Below, in pieces: positions 10,465 through 20,572 of a stretch of 64,000 bases of DNA (the first letter of the stretch is position 1; every line of letters begins with the position of its first letter). A program made the position numbers and the translations under genes. The notes beneath the pieces were generated by a model. It worked only from the letters and a program-made list of their open reading frames with translations. It made no database searches and had not been told where the DNA came from. Source of the stretch: Xenopus tropicalis (taxonomy: Eukaryota; Chordata; Amphibia; Anura; Pipidae); assembly GCF_000004195.4 (NCBI RefSeq), contig NC_030678.2, forward strand, positions 35,321,701-35,385,700, written 5' to 3'.

Positions 10465-11673
10465 TTTGAAAGATCATATATTTTTTCAGACACCAAGTAC
10501 CATCCATTCATTCAAGGCTATATGCGCTATGTGGATGATACTTTTTTTCTTTGGACTGGCACTCAGGATTTGTTGAATGATTTTTTATTCTATTTAAATA
10601 ATTGCCATTCTACTATCAAGTTCACTTTGGAATATGATCAGACCCAGATACATTTTCTGGATGTGATGATAACAGTTAATGACTCTAATTTTGTTACATC
10701 AATATATAGTAAGCCCACTGATAAAAATAATTTATTACGTCCATCTAGTTTTCACCCTCAGGGTGTGTTTAAGGGGCTCCCTAGGAGTCAACTATTGCGT
10801 GTCAAATGTATTGCATCTACCCCGGAATTGTATGATGACGAATCTCTAAAGACAGTCCAAAAATTTGTGGAAAAGGGATATTGTTTAACTGAATTAATGG
10901 AAACAAGAAATGAGGTAAAATCTATTTCTAGGAAAGATACTTTGAGAAAGAAAAAGAAAACGCTTGATAAGGGTAAACGGATTCCCTTTATTACAACATA
11001 TGATATACATGCTAAAAAGAGAAGAAATATTATTTTAAAGCATTGGGGCATATTAGCTGCTGATCCCAAGTATGGTCATTTATTTAAGTTGCCACCTATG
11101 TTCTCCTATAGGAGGGGTAAAAATATTGGTGAATGTATAAAACAGGGAACAAATTTAAAACAGAAAGTGACTGCCGATAGAGTGAAAGGTACATATCCAT
11201 GCAGAAATTGTAGTCACTGTAATGGCATTATCCCTGGTACCTATGTTACACATCCTTTACAAGGTACTCGACATGAAGTGGGTGGCTTCTTTACTTGTGA
11301 TACTAAGGATGCCATTTATTGCATAAAATGTCCATGTGGGTTAGCATATGTCGGACAGACTACTAGACCCATTAAAGTTAGGTTGAACGAGCATAAATCT
11401 ATTATACGCAACTACCAGCCACAGTCACCTCAGAAACAAAAGAAAGGGAACGAGAGTGAGAAAAAAAGAGAGACATTGCTGGCAAAGCATTTCTTTACTC
11501 AAGGTCATCAGGTTTCTCAAGTACGATGGCAAATTTTGGAAAAAGTTGCACCTGCTCAGGGACAAGAGAAAAAGAAAGTATTATCACAAAGAGAATGTTA
11601 TTGGATTTGGTTTTTGCAATCTCGCCACCCTAAAGGGTTAAATGATGAATTTAATATGTCCTGTTTTTTATAG
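10324..11673 (+). CDS. PLE reverse transcriptase / GIY-YIG endonuclease, right copy (truncated)
   Basis: This is a 449-codon open frame. The first about 12 codons belong to the other arm; PLE-derived sequence begins at about 10360 with RNYFKFNDDYY. It retains motif B, the YVDD of motif C (near residue 69), the linker with two cysteine clusters, and the complete GIY-YIG nuclease (GLAYVGQT near residue 340) through the stop. It lacks motif A and all upstream RT sequence, so it cannot be a working polymerase, although the nuclease half is intact. It matches the left copy except at one residue seen: Cys where the left copy has Arg, from a CpG-to-TpG change at 10807. Confidence 0.9.
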   Translation: MPCSLFFIVMLMTRNYFKFNDDYYMQLQGCAMGANMAPAYANIFMDHFERSYIFSDTKYHPFIQGYMRYVDDTFFLWTGTQDLLNDFLFYLNNCHSTIKFTLEYDQTQIHFLDVMITVNDSNFVTSIYSKPTDKNNLLRPSSFHPQGVFKGLPRSQLLRVKCIASTPELYDDESLKTVQKFVEKGYCLTELMETRNEVKSISRKDTLRKKKKTLDKGKRIPFITTYDIHAKKRRNIILKHWGILAADPKYGHLFKLPPMFSYRRGKNIGECIKQGTNLKQKVTADRVKGTYPCRNCSHCNGIIPGTYVTHPLQGTRHEVGGFFTCDTKDAIYCIKCPCGLAYVGQTTRPIKVRLNEHKSIIRNYQPQSPQKQKKGNESEKKRETLLAKHFFTQGHQVSQVRWQILEKVAPAQGQEKKKVLSQRECYWIWFLQSRHPKGLNDEFNMSCFL

Positions 11674-12210
11674 GGCAGTAGTTAATGCATACTGTTTTTA
11701 TATTTTCAGATATTAATGTCCTGGGCATTCTGCAGGATTAGATTCTTTCACCTAGGAATAGGGTAAGATTCATCCTTTTCCCTGCTACCTTGTAACTTAT
11801 GAATAGTTTTTAACTTTTGTAACTTTTTAATTTAGCAACATAGTGTTCTATGTATAACCTTTCTGGCACTAAAATGTTTCTTTTTTGCAGCACTGAAATG
11901 TTCTGTATCGTGATATGTATTGAGGCTCTTGGAGCAAGCACTGGGACTTTTTTTCATATAACTGAATAGTTTGTATTAATTTCCGTATTAATTCTGTGTA
12001 TATATTATTATATTTGTTTCTATAATTTGTATATTTAATTGCACATCCTTAATATGTTCCTGCATTTTGCAGACTTATCTTTATTCTGTAATAGGTATTA
12101 AGGAGTTTGTGAAAACTTTACTTAATTATCACTAGTAACACACTTAATTGATGTCAATCAATGTTAATTGAATGGGTATATATTACTGTTTTTTCTCACT
12201 TTTACTTATG

Positions 12211-12240
12211 CTTGACAAAGGGGCACTTCTGCCTCGAAAC
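12211..12240 (+). ncRNA. Degenerate hammerhead-like motif, right arm 3' region
   Basis: CTTGACAAA, then a six-pair hairpin GGGGCA-CTTC-TGCCTC, then GAAAC. Known: in the hammerhead core, CUGANGA precedes stem II and GAAA follows it, and PLEs commonly carry such ribozymes. Seen here: stem II and GAAA fit, but the first box reads UUGACAA, with changes at the positions of the essential C3 and G8. Inference: an inactivated ribozyme descended from the PLE ribozyme. Stems I and III were not convincingly identified. Confidence 0.4.
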
Positions 12241-12318
12241 GTTGCATGTTTTTTCCGCAATAAATAATTTTAAGGGCTAGTCCCATTTGAAGCTCTTGAG
12301 TGCCACTGCTATTTGTTT

Positions 12319-12420
12319 GCTTGGAATCTGTGGAGGGGGTGCCGATCCCCCTAGGCATTGTGCACCGAGCGGTAATTATTTTGGAGAGCCAAGGGTGTGC
12401 GGGTTAAGGTTGAATTTGGA
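12319..12420 (+). mobile_element. 102-bp extra 3' segment present only on the right PLE arm
   Basis: It lies between the end of the inverted arm and the right target duplication. It contains a small hairpin, GAGGGGGTGCCGATCCCCCT, and no coding. It may be PLE sequence (the true 3' end, or read-through into a neighbouring unit) that the left arm lacks, or filler added during integration. Confidence 0.5.
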
Positions 12421-12437
12421 CAAGCAATGCTCCTGGC
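12421..12437. repeat. Right target-site duplication of the PLE insertion
   Basis: Exact direct repeat of 7841-7857 (CAAGCAATGCTCCTGGC). Confidence 0.85.
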
Positions 12438-13099
12438 CTGACCTCTGCCCATGACGAACAACAGGAAGCGCTCAGGTTATTCATGCTCAGAAGAGCACCT
12501 ATATGTAGGGTATATGTCCCCTTTCATCCATGTATAACTTATCTGCACTGACACACAAATACCTGGGATTGTGCCTGTAGGGGTGTTTAGGGCTGGTTGT
12601 GTTGCCGGCAGTGGCTGTTTCTGCTTTAGTAATTACAGTATATATTTCTGCATGGCGACTCAGTAATTAAAAGGAAAGCTCATTGTCTCACCAAGGTCAC
12701 CCTACTAAGACAAATGAACTTGCCTTTCACTTTAAAATCTAATAAATTATGTAATGAAAAGGCTTCTTCCCAATCTTTCCTGCCTTTTTGGTTTTATAAC
12801 ATCTGTCGGTGGATCTGTATGGCCAATTAGCTGATAATGATCATAGTGCTGAAACCGTGAGATGTCATGGTCAGTTACAGAGCCTGTAATCCTGTTGCAG
12901 GGAGCGGGACCGTGTAATGAATCAACGTGGGAATTACAGATTACACGAGTGTGGCTTTGTGTAAATATCCCTAGCACAAGCCTGGATTCACAGAATCACA
13001 AGTGTACTCATGTTCTAGTTCCCGCACAGAATACAGATGAAGCCGACCTTATTAATAAAGCATCTGGCCCACTTTGGAAACAAATCCTTGGCGGAAGGG
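12438..13099. other. Gene-free stretch
   Basis: No exon or well-preserved repeat recognised. Confidence 0.5.
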
Positions 13100-13189
13100 G
13101 GATGGGGTCGGATGGGTGTTGGGGGGCCCCTGTGGGGGTCTGCGGATACAGGGGCCCCTGAGGGCCCTGCACCCCCCAGTCCGACCCTG
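13100..13189 (-). repeat. hAT-type MITE fragment (CAGTCCGACCCTG end)
   Basis: The right end, CCCCCCAGTCCGACCCTG, matches the terminus of the element at 6464-6691. The preceding GGGGGCCCCTGTGGG / ACAGGGGCCCCTG is the typical internal palindrome. The left end is not preserved, and the overlapping open frames on both strands come from this palindrome. Confidence 0.6.
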
Positions 13190-14175
13190 ATAAAGAGTGG
13201 TGGAATTTTACTGCAGCAAGCTCACTCTTAGATAAAGCTAAATCTAGGCAGGACACTTACTCCAGTGTTGAACTGGGCCACCTAGGACTCCCCAGAGAAC
13301 ATAACATCCAAGGCCCACTTTCACAACAATAAGACGGACATTGCCACATGTTATAGATGTTATTTTGGCTTATAGTAGAATCAAGACAGATGGATTGGAA
13401 TTCTCCCAGCCTGGGGCCCAGTAGGGCCTTTCCCCACTGGTATATCCTCTGGTGATGATGACAAACTAATGAATATGGCTTTGGCTGTTTTCCAACTTTA
13501 TATGGAAAGCAAGAGTTAAACAGATCTCTGAATGTTGTTTTTGAGAGACATGTACATGATTTTGTAGACATTTTACTGCTATAGAAAAATAAGACTGTTG
13601 CCACCCACTCACGCCTTTATAGGGTGCTCACAAATATCAGAATGGATTTGCTATTATGAACCACTGAACAATGATAACTATGAAACCCAGCGCTCCTTTG
13701 TATTGTGCTGCAGTCCATAGAAAGGAAGAGAAGTGAGCACAGTTCAGGGTCAGAGCACAGCAGTACTTCTATATACACAGAAATATCAAAATATTCTACC
13801 ATGCTCACATTATATTGTCAGTGGGAAGTATCCTTACATGTTTCTCTCTCAGTGTATAAATATAAACAAATAACTCAGATAAATAGGAACATTCTCCAAA
13901 ATGACTTGAAAACAGCTTTTATTGGATAGAAATGTCCATTTGCAGAATATATTTCCTTTGGGCAACAGCATTTAGATATTTTTAGTGGCTGCAATGATGA
14001 TTCCCAGTTGGCAGCACTCCATCCATGGGTAGCTACAACTTATAGCAAGTGTCTATCCCATATCAAGTGTGTGCCTAATTTATTTTGGTTTAGACCCAAG
14101 CCGGGGTACCTACCGCTACATTTCCAGCACTGTCTCTGACTGGATTTTATACTGACATGCTGTAAGGTGTAAGGT

Positions 14176-14555
14176 TTAAAAACGGGTGGCTCTTTAAGGT
14201 AACTTTTAGAATGTTATAGAATGCCCTAGTCCTGGCACAATTGCAATTAGTTTTGTTCTGACTTTTTCCAGCTTTCCAGCTTTTTTTCCCTTATCTTCCA
14301 ATGCAGGCTCTCTCCCAATTATTATTATTATTTATAATTATTATATCTCTCATTCAAACCACTGCCTGGTTGCTAGGGTATATTTGACCCTTGCAACCAG
14401 ATAGCTGCTGAAATATTAAACTGGAGAGTGGCCAAACAAAAAACTGAAATACCATAAAAAATGATGACTAGTTGCATCTTGTCTCAGAATAGCAATGCCT
14501 ACATCATACTAACAGTTTTTTTTTAAGCTAATTTTAAAGTGAACTGCCCCTTCAA
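14176..14555. mobile_element. TTAA-type MITE (T2/Kolobok-like), degraded copy
   Basis: It begins TTAAAAACGGGTGGCTC...GTAACTTTTAGAATG and ends with the inverse, AATTTTAAAGTGAACTGCCCC. It carries the family's inner hallmark, GGTTGCTAGGG...CCTTGCAACCAG. The better copy is at 47439-47879 and a partial one at 47958-48236. Known: Xenopus genomes hold very many MITEs with TTAA targets and TTAAAGG-type ends. No coding. Confidence 0.7.
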
Positions 14556-15648
14556 AGCACAAAAGCCTATGCTGCCAGTGGGCCTTCATATATTGTTAAA
14601 CAAGGACCTCCCCACCCCTACAGTGCCTTTCCAACATTACAAAGTTTGGACTGGGTCTTGTTAACCATTGCAACCAATCAGATCTTTGTTTTCAAACAGA
14701 TCAGTTCAAAGCAGTAAATGCTACCTACCATTTAACTACAATCTCTTTGCTATGGCAAAGTAATATTAGCCACCAGAAAATTGGATTTATAAGTTATTAA
14801 TAATAATTTTTTTACTATAGGCAATTACCTTTTGGCTAGTTTGGTATTGTTATCACTTAGGCCTAACCTTAGCAAAAACTCAGCAGTTTTAAGGTTGCAT
14901 ACCATCAATGTCTAAAAATCTGTCTGTCCAATTTTTCTGGCCATTTGGCTCACCTAAAGGGATGGGCTATTAAAGACATCATACATACAGTATATGACTG
15001 GTACTGGGGAACATATGAGGTTTTAGCAGCAGAAATGGTATAGGATTCATGTAGTAATTATGTAATGTAGATCTGCATCATGGGAAGCTTTACGTTTTTT
15101 GTTGGACAAAGTTTTTGGATGATGAGGGTTTGTTAATCCAGGGACAAATTTAATCCAAGGAATCGTATTTCCATGTTGGGATCAGGAAAGAATGGATTTC
15201 TCCCTTTTTGCTCCTGTTATTTCTGCAGAAGAGAACTATGTGCTCCCTTCAGTTGTTAGGAAATAGTCCCCCAGAAACTTGGACCTCATGCTCATATGAT
15301 AGCAACTTCGGTAATGCTTCTGTATATTACACAGCTCAGGTACCCAGAGACACCTGCAGCAAACCTTGGGACAACCAATTGCCCACCCAGAGGGTTGGGG
15401 GCATAATTCTGCCCAGTGCCATGTCATTTCCTAGCCCCCATTTTTCATGACTTCAGCTCCATCTGACTCTTGCTGGCAGCTTTCTTTATTTAACTTACAC
15501 CTCCTCTGCCCCCACTGGTAACAGTATACATGGGTGGGTCGGGTTTATAAGGTGGAACAATGGGTCAGCCTAGGCATGTAAACTGGCACATCATTAATAT
15601 ATTATTATGGTTCATGGTTATGGTTCATGGTTCAAGTGTAAAGTATAG

Positions 15649-15662
15649 CCACTAGAGGGCAG
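15649..15662 (+). promoter_or_regulatory. CTCF-like core motif
   Basis: CCACTAGAGGGCAG matches the established CTCF core (CCASYAGRKGGCR). One of four same-strand matches in the window. Motif only; binding unproven. Confidence 0.45.
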
Positions 15663-15722
15663 TGAACAACCCCTAAGGTACTGTGGGAGGTCCCAGGCCC
15701 TTTCCCTTATATATTTGGGTTA

Positions 15723-15945
15723 AGGCTAATTAGCACAAGCACAGGTCTGTGTCCATCCAAATGTATTTTGCATGTTTTGATACGCTCCTATGCATGAAAA
15801 AACTTTTACTTGTGCCTGCATTGGGAAGCATTGAATACATTTGGGTGCAGGCACATGTAAGCGATATCCGCCAAAAAACAAGAAAGAAAAAACATTTTCA
15901 GCGGATATTGGCTACATATGCCTGCACCCGTACATAGGGCCTTAA
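15723..15945. mobile_element. Fold-back MITE remnant ('TGTGCCTGCACC' family)
   Basis: It starts TAAGGCTAATTAGCAC and ends near AGGGCCTTA. Inside are the family's paired modules CTTGTGCCTGCA, GGTGCAGGCACATGTA and GCGGATATTGGCTACAT, which form nested hairpins. Better copy at 32738-33071. Confidence 0.55.
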
Positions 15946-16642
15946 TATTCATTCAAAAATCCCCTGTCTGTAGTGCTAGGTGCAGAATACACTTTCATAT
16001 GCAAGGTAATATATATAAATAAATGTTTATTTATAAATAAATGTTAATAATAATAATAACAATAATAAGAATAATACTGAATTAAGTTCAGGGTAGTGTG
16101 CAAAAACAGGGCACTTTGTGCTGATTATTGCAGAGCTGTCATAAGCACCTGGAGACCCGGGGGGGGGGGGGTAGGGAAATTGGGAGACTTTTTCTGGCAC
16201 GTTTTGAGCTCTGACAATGCACCCTGTCCTGTGCTTTGCAAATTACCCCTTTTCTATGACCAAACCAACATTTTGAAATATTTAAATATATAAAACGTAC
16301 ACCTCTAATGTAACAGGGTATAACACACCACTATAAAAACTTGTATGAAATATTATGCCAAATTATAATCAAGAGGGTAATTATGTGACAACATTATCTC
16401 ATTATCAACCAGCCAAATAGCAGCATTTCATCAGCCTTTCCTTGATATACAACCATGTTCTGCTGAGTCCGCGGAAGGCCAGATATTCTTATGGGCTTTG
16501 GTAATGATAATTAGAACAAGTTATAGACACCTCCTAACCTCTCAAACTGCTACAGAATTATAAGTGCCACAATTCTTGGCTGATTGGTTTCAAGTATATG
16601 TACGACATGTCTGTACTACAGTTAGGGTGCCACCTCACCCCT

Positions 16643-16816
16643 TTATTATTATTATTATTATTATTAACATTTATTTATAAAGTGCCAACATATTCCGCAG
16701 CGCTGTACAATAAGTGGGTTTCATACATTGGACATACAGAGTAACATATAAAGCAATCAATAACCGATACAAGAGGTGAAAAGAGCCCTGCCCAAAAGAG
16801 CTTACAATCTACAAAT
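16643..16816 (-). repeat. LINE 3' tail with (TAA)n, minus orientation
   Basis: Read on the minus strand it is GATTGTAAGCTC...GGGCAGGGCTCTTTT...TGTACAGCGCTGCGGAATATG...ACTTTATAAATAAATG followed by (TAA)n. The same skeleton occurs on the plus strand at 37562-37744 with an (ATAC)n tail. A conserved 3' block ending in a short tandem repeat is typical of 5'-truncated CR1/L2-like LINE copies; the clade is my inference. Confidence 0.6.
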
Positions 16817-17220
16817 CTTTAATACTATCCACATATTAAATGCACACCATGCAGGCTAATTAGCAATTAATAACAATGCATGCTGCAGACTCAACTGCTT
16901 TATGTGCAGCCATGTAGTTTGCATGTAAATTAATTTCTAATTAGCCATGCAGAATGTTAATTCAATATATTGCCGGTACAATAAAGGTGTGGTGGCAACC
17001 ATAACTACAGCCTACATTCATTTCTTGTCCATCCATATACTGTAAGTGTCATTGGGAACAAACTCTCCAGTGGAATTAGTACTTGTAATGCCCAATGAGC
17101 CTGAGCGTGTGTTTTCCAGATAAAAATGAGTTTAGACTGATTCAAGGTGCCATTGGATCAGCAGCACTCAATAAAGGGCCATTTTTTTCCCATCAGAGAA
17201 CAACAACTTTTCTGTAAGCA

Positions 17221-17290
17221 ATGTTGGACTGGCCCACAGGGATACCGGGAGAATTCCCTGTGGGCCCAGGAGTCAGTGGGCCCCCCTGCT
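17221..17290 (+). repeat. hAT-type MITE end fragment
   Basis: CAATGTTGGACTGGCCCACAGG followed by an imperfect palindrome around ACCGGG and GGGCCC resembles the CAGGGTCGGACTGGG end of the element at 6464-6691. The opposite end was not found. Confidence 0.5.
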
Positions 17291-17562
17291 TCTAGCCATT
17301 TGGCCTAATTCATGGTTGTTACTTATTTTCCTATGGGAACAAAGCAACTCAATATATAGAAAATAGATTATAGTATGTAAAGATAAAAAAACTAGGAAAA
17401 TATAGAGACTGAGTCAGAAGTGGAGGAAAAATAGTTTGGAGAGTGGGCCCTTGGTCTTTTCTATAAAGAAAAGGAACTGTACTTACTGAGAAATGTTTCA
17501 TGAGTTTGCGCCAATATCATCCTATTCTATTGGGGGCTTTGCTTTGTAATGGTTTTAAAAGC

Positions 17563-17576
17563 CCACTAGATGGCAG
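17563..17576 (+). promoter_or_regulatory. CTCF-like core motif
   Basis: CCACTAGATGGCAG, plus strand. Good match to the CTCF core; binding unproven. Confidence 0.45.
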
Positions 17577-17599
17577 TATCTTATCAGCAGAAAGAAAGC

Positions 17600-19960
17600 A
17601 GGAGCGCTAGACAGTAGCGTAATCAGAAATACTGATCCCCACAACAAAATCCATTTAGGGCCCCACATAACTCCTGGGTAACATGATAATTAATTGCACA
17701 TCAGATAGAGCCTCAGTGGGCATTCTGTATTCCTGAATATCCCAGCAGTTACACCACTATAGATAGCAAGTAGTTTGTAGGAAATCATATAACATGCTGA
17801 ATGTATATATTTTCCATGCTATATACATAGCTTCTGGTAGAACATCCCCAAATAAACAGGTGGATCAAAGGGTAAATAAACCATGGTATGAGTGTAGTAA
17901 ATGAACACTAGCGCTATGCCTGTAGGTTAGTACATACGTAAATTGGTTCTGTATACTGAATGTTCTACACCCCAAGTACATATAACAAGTGTTAATGAGA
18001 AAATAAGTAAGTGACAAAATAAGTAAGTAGAAAGTATAATATGGGAGCCTCAGGTATAATTGGGCTTAAATATGAATCCTAAGTGTACATTTTGGTAAAT
18101 CTGCCCCTATATAGTAATGCATTACTGAGGTAACTCAGGATCCTTTATTCTGGTGATGGCACTTTCTTTAAAGCACCATATGTTGGGGCTAGTGGTTTAA
18201 CTAGTGGAGCAGACCCTGTGGGATGTCCTGGTAAAGAAATGTGACCCGACATGCATGTCCCATGATCCCTGTGGCATAACCTGTGTCTCTATGTGCTTGT
18301 GTCCCTGATCCCCATCCCCAGGCAGGGAGGTGTCAGCCTATAACCAGAGATAAAGAGAAGCTAAGGGCAAGTGGGTGCCCACATGGAGAGAGCAGGGACT
18401 ATACATATTATGGCTGAGTTACTGGTAGGCATCTCAAAATTGCTGTGCCGATCTCCATGAAACCTTCTAACAAGTGTTCTTCATGTTCTGTGTGTGTGTT
18501 TAATGCCTCATTAAATCAGAAGTGGACTGATGACCAGAACCATTATATAGAATTTGTGTTTCTCACTGCTCATAGGTCAGGACAGGCACCTGTTGCTGGT
18601 AACCTAGCAAGGGAACATATGGGGCTCATTGTAGATCTGCCTTACAACAGTTAGTAGACTTAATAGTTTCTGTGTTACACTCTGGAAGCCATATAGAATT
18701 CAGCAATCCTCTACTGACGCTGCATTTACTCCGAAGCATTTAGAAAGTCGCGGAAATCATTAAAAAAGTGAATTACCATAGTTATAACTGCAGTGAAGAG
18801 ATTAAGGCTACATACACACAGTGTGGACATTCCCCACATGCAACACATTATGTTTGCCATTGGGTCTGTACCCACTGGAATGGAGATTTGTACTGAATTC
18901 AATGAAACCTGAGCAAGGCCAGTGTATTGTATTCTGTATTGATCTTGGTGCCTGTGTGTCCAGACCCATTCGGAACCATAAGATCGGATAGCGCACCATA
19001 TGGTGAAGGCAAAGAACTCCATGGCCAACACATAAACAGGGCTGCATGTTATGTATGCAGTTCTCCAATAGCACAACCAGACTAGGTTAACCCCTTTGTG
19101 CCTTAACTACTGTATGTAAACTGCACATAGTATTACTGTATGTCAATTCTGTATATATACAGTATGTGTGTGAATGTATATGCATATATATATTATATAT
19201 ATTAAAGGAGTTACACTGTCATTAAAATAAGAGTAAATTGTCTAATTTTGTTGAAATGGGATCCCTTTTATACACTGATACAAACAGTGTATTAAAGCAA
19301 CGTCCTATTTAATTTTCTCATTATAATGACAGGGTAACTCTATGAAACCTCCGCCCATATTGAGCGAGCTGTTTGTGCCGTGACTTTGTCGTTAACCTCA
19401 GTTAATATGCCATTAATAGCTCTAAAACGACATTAAAGAGAGGGTAACATTACGTTAGGCTGCGGCACTGCATGAAGGGATATTAGGGAAAATGAGATGC
19501 AAATTATATACTAATGATCCATTTTCATAGACATAACCTGTTTCACAGAAGTAGCAATTACATGTCTTTAACTCGCTTAATGCATGCTGCTGTTCTGCCC
19601 CGTGAGCTTTTAGTTCTGTTTAAAACAATTCGGAGGAAAAATAAGCGATACTTTTATTGATCCCCATTGAAATGGCAGAGAATGTCTCACAGAGTCTGGG
19701 AGTGATAAAGCCATTCATTGCACTATTCTCAATCCCAAACATTCCCTGAATGCTCCAGAAAGGAGCACTATATACAGGCTCACCCACCCCAAATGGGCAC
19801 TTGTATCAGTGCCACCAGAACAATGGGGCAGGGGTTAATATTGTTGCCTTGCAGTATGGGGGGTAACTGGGCTCCATTCCAGCCAGGAGTTCTGCCCATG
19901 TGTTGGGTGGGTTTTTCTCTGGTTTTATTCTTTGCATTAGGACTATATTATTTATGTGTT
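17600..19960. other. Gene-free stretch
   Basis: No exon recognised. The largest open frame (minus strand, 18726-19076, 116 codons) has hydrophobic stretches but no homology I recognise and no splice or promoter context. A TATATA-rich microsatellite lies at about 19180-19203. Confidence 0.5.
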
Positions 19961-19967
19961 GCCTATA

Positions 19968-20194
19968 CAGTGGCTTGCAAAAGTATTCGGCCCCCTTGAA
20001 CTTTTCCACATTTTGTCACATTACAGCCACAAACATGAATCAATTTTATTGGAATTCCACGTGAAAGACCAATACAAAGTGGTGTACACGTGAGAAGTGG
20101 AACGAAAATCATACATGATTCCAAACATTTTTTACAAATAAATAACTGCAAATGGGGGCCGTTCAAGGGGGCCGAATACTTTTGCAAGCCACTG
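19968..20194. mobile_element. Tc1/mariner-type MITE with TA target duplication
   Basis: Both ends carry CAGTGGCTTGCAAAAGTATT, as exact inverses, continuing into CGGCCCCCTTGAAC. TA dinucleotides at 19966-19967 and 20195-20196 form the target duplication typical of Tc1/mariner. The element is 227 bp with no transposase, so it must have been mobilised in trans. Confidence 0.85.
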
Positions 20195-20551
20195 TAGATT
20201 TATTTATGTGTATTTTCAGACAAGACCAGGCTGTAAAGCTCAAAATCAGACAGAGGAAGCCTACTAATAGGGCACAGGTGGCAACCCTATTTGATTCCAT
20301 TTTCTAACTCTTAGTACTGGGCTGGTTTTACAGTAGAAAGGACAAGACATTTGCTGTGGGCCCACCAGTGGCAGGTTTGGCATAAGGCACGGATCAGATA
20401 ACGTTGCCTCTGGTGGCACTTTAACAAGAGCAGCAACTTTCCCAGGAATTTTCATTTCTGTTTTATTCATGTTATGTTCCTGCTTTTTATATTTGGAAAT
20501 TCAGTTCTTTTTGTAAATAAAGAGTGATCACATAATAACAAGGGAAAAAGG

Positions 20552-20572
20552 TATATATATATATATATATAT
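20552..20572. repeat. (TA)n microsatellite
   Basis: About ten uninterrupted TA units. Confidence 0.9.

Larger units (their letters stand above)
7858..12420. mobile_element. Head-to-head inverted dimer of a Penelope-like retroelement (PLE)
   Basis: Two copies of one PLE face away from each other. Positions 7858-9816 are the inverse of 10360-12318, both 1,959 bp, so no net length change separates the arms; the one difference I found is 9369 versus 10807. The left copy is longer at its 5' side: 9817-10359 is single-copy and codes for the first part of the reverse transcriptase. The right arm carries 102 extra bases at its 3' side (12319-12420). The whole is bounded by a perfect 17-bp target duplication. 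Each arm codes for reverse transcriptase plus GIY-YIG endonuclease, followed by an AT-rich 3' UTR ending with an AATAAA-containing block. Both copies are 5'-truncated at the junction. Confidence 0.9.

Noticed and set aside
9107..11069. 93-codon frames antisense to the PLE, present in both arms
   Set aside because: Mirror-image shadows of the RT gene; identical because the arms are identical.
18726..19076. 116-codon minus-strand open frame with hydrophobic stretches
   Set aside because: No recognisable family, no splice or promoter context, and several overlapping frames of similar size; likely chance.
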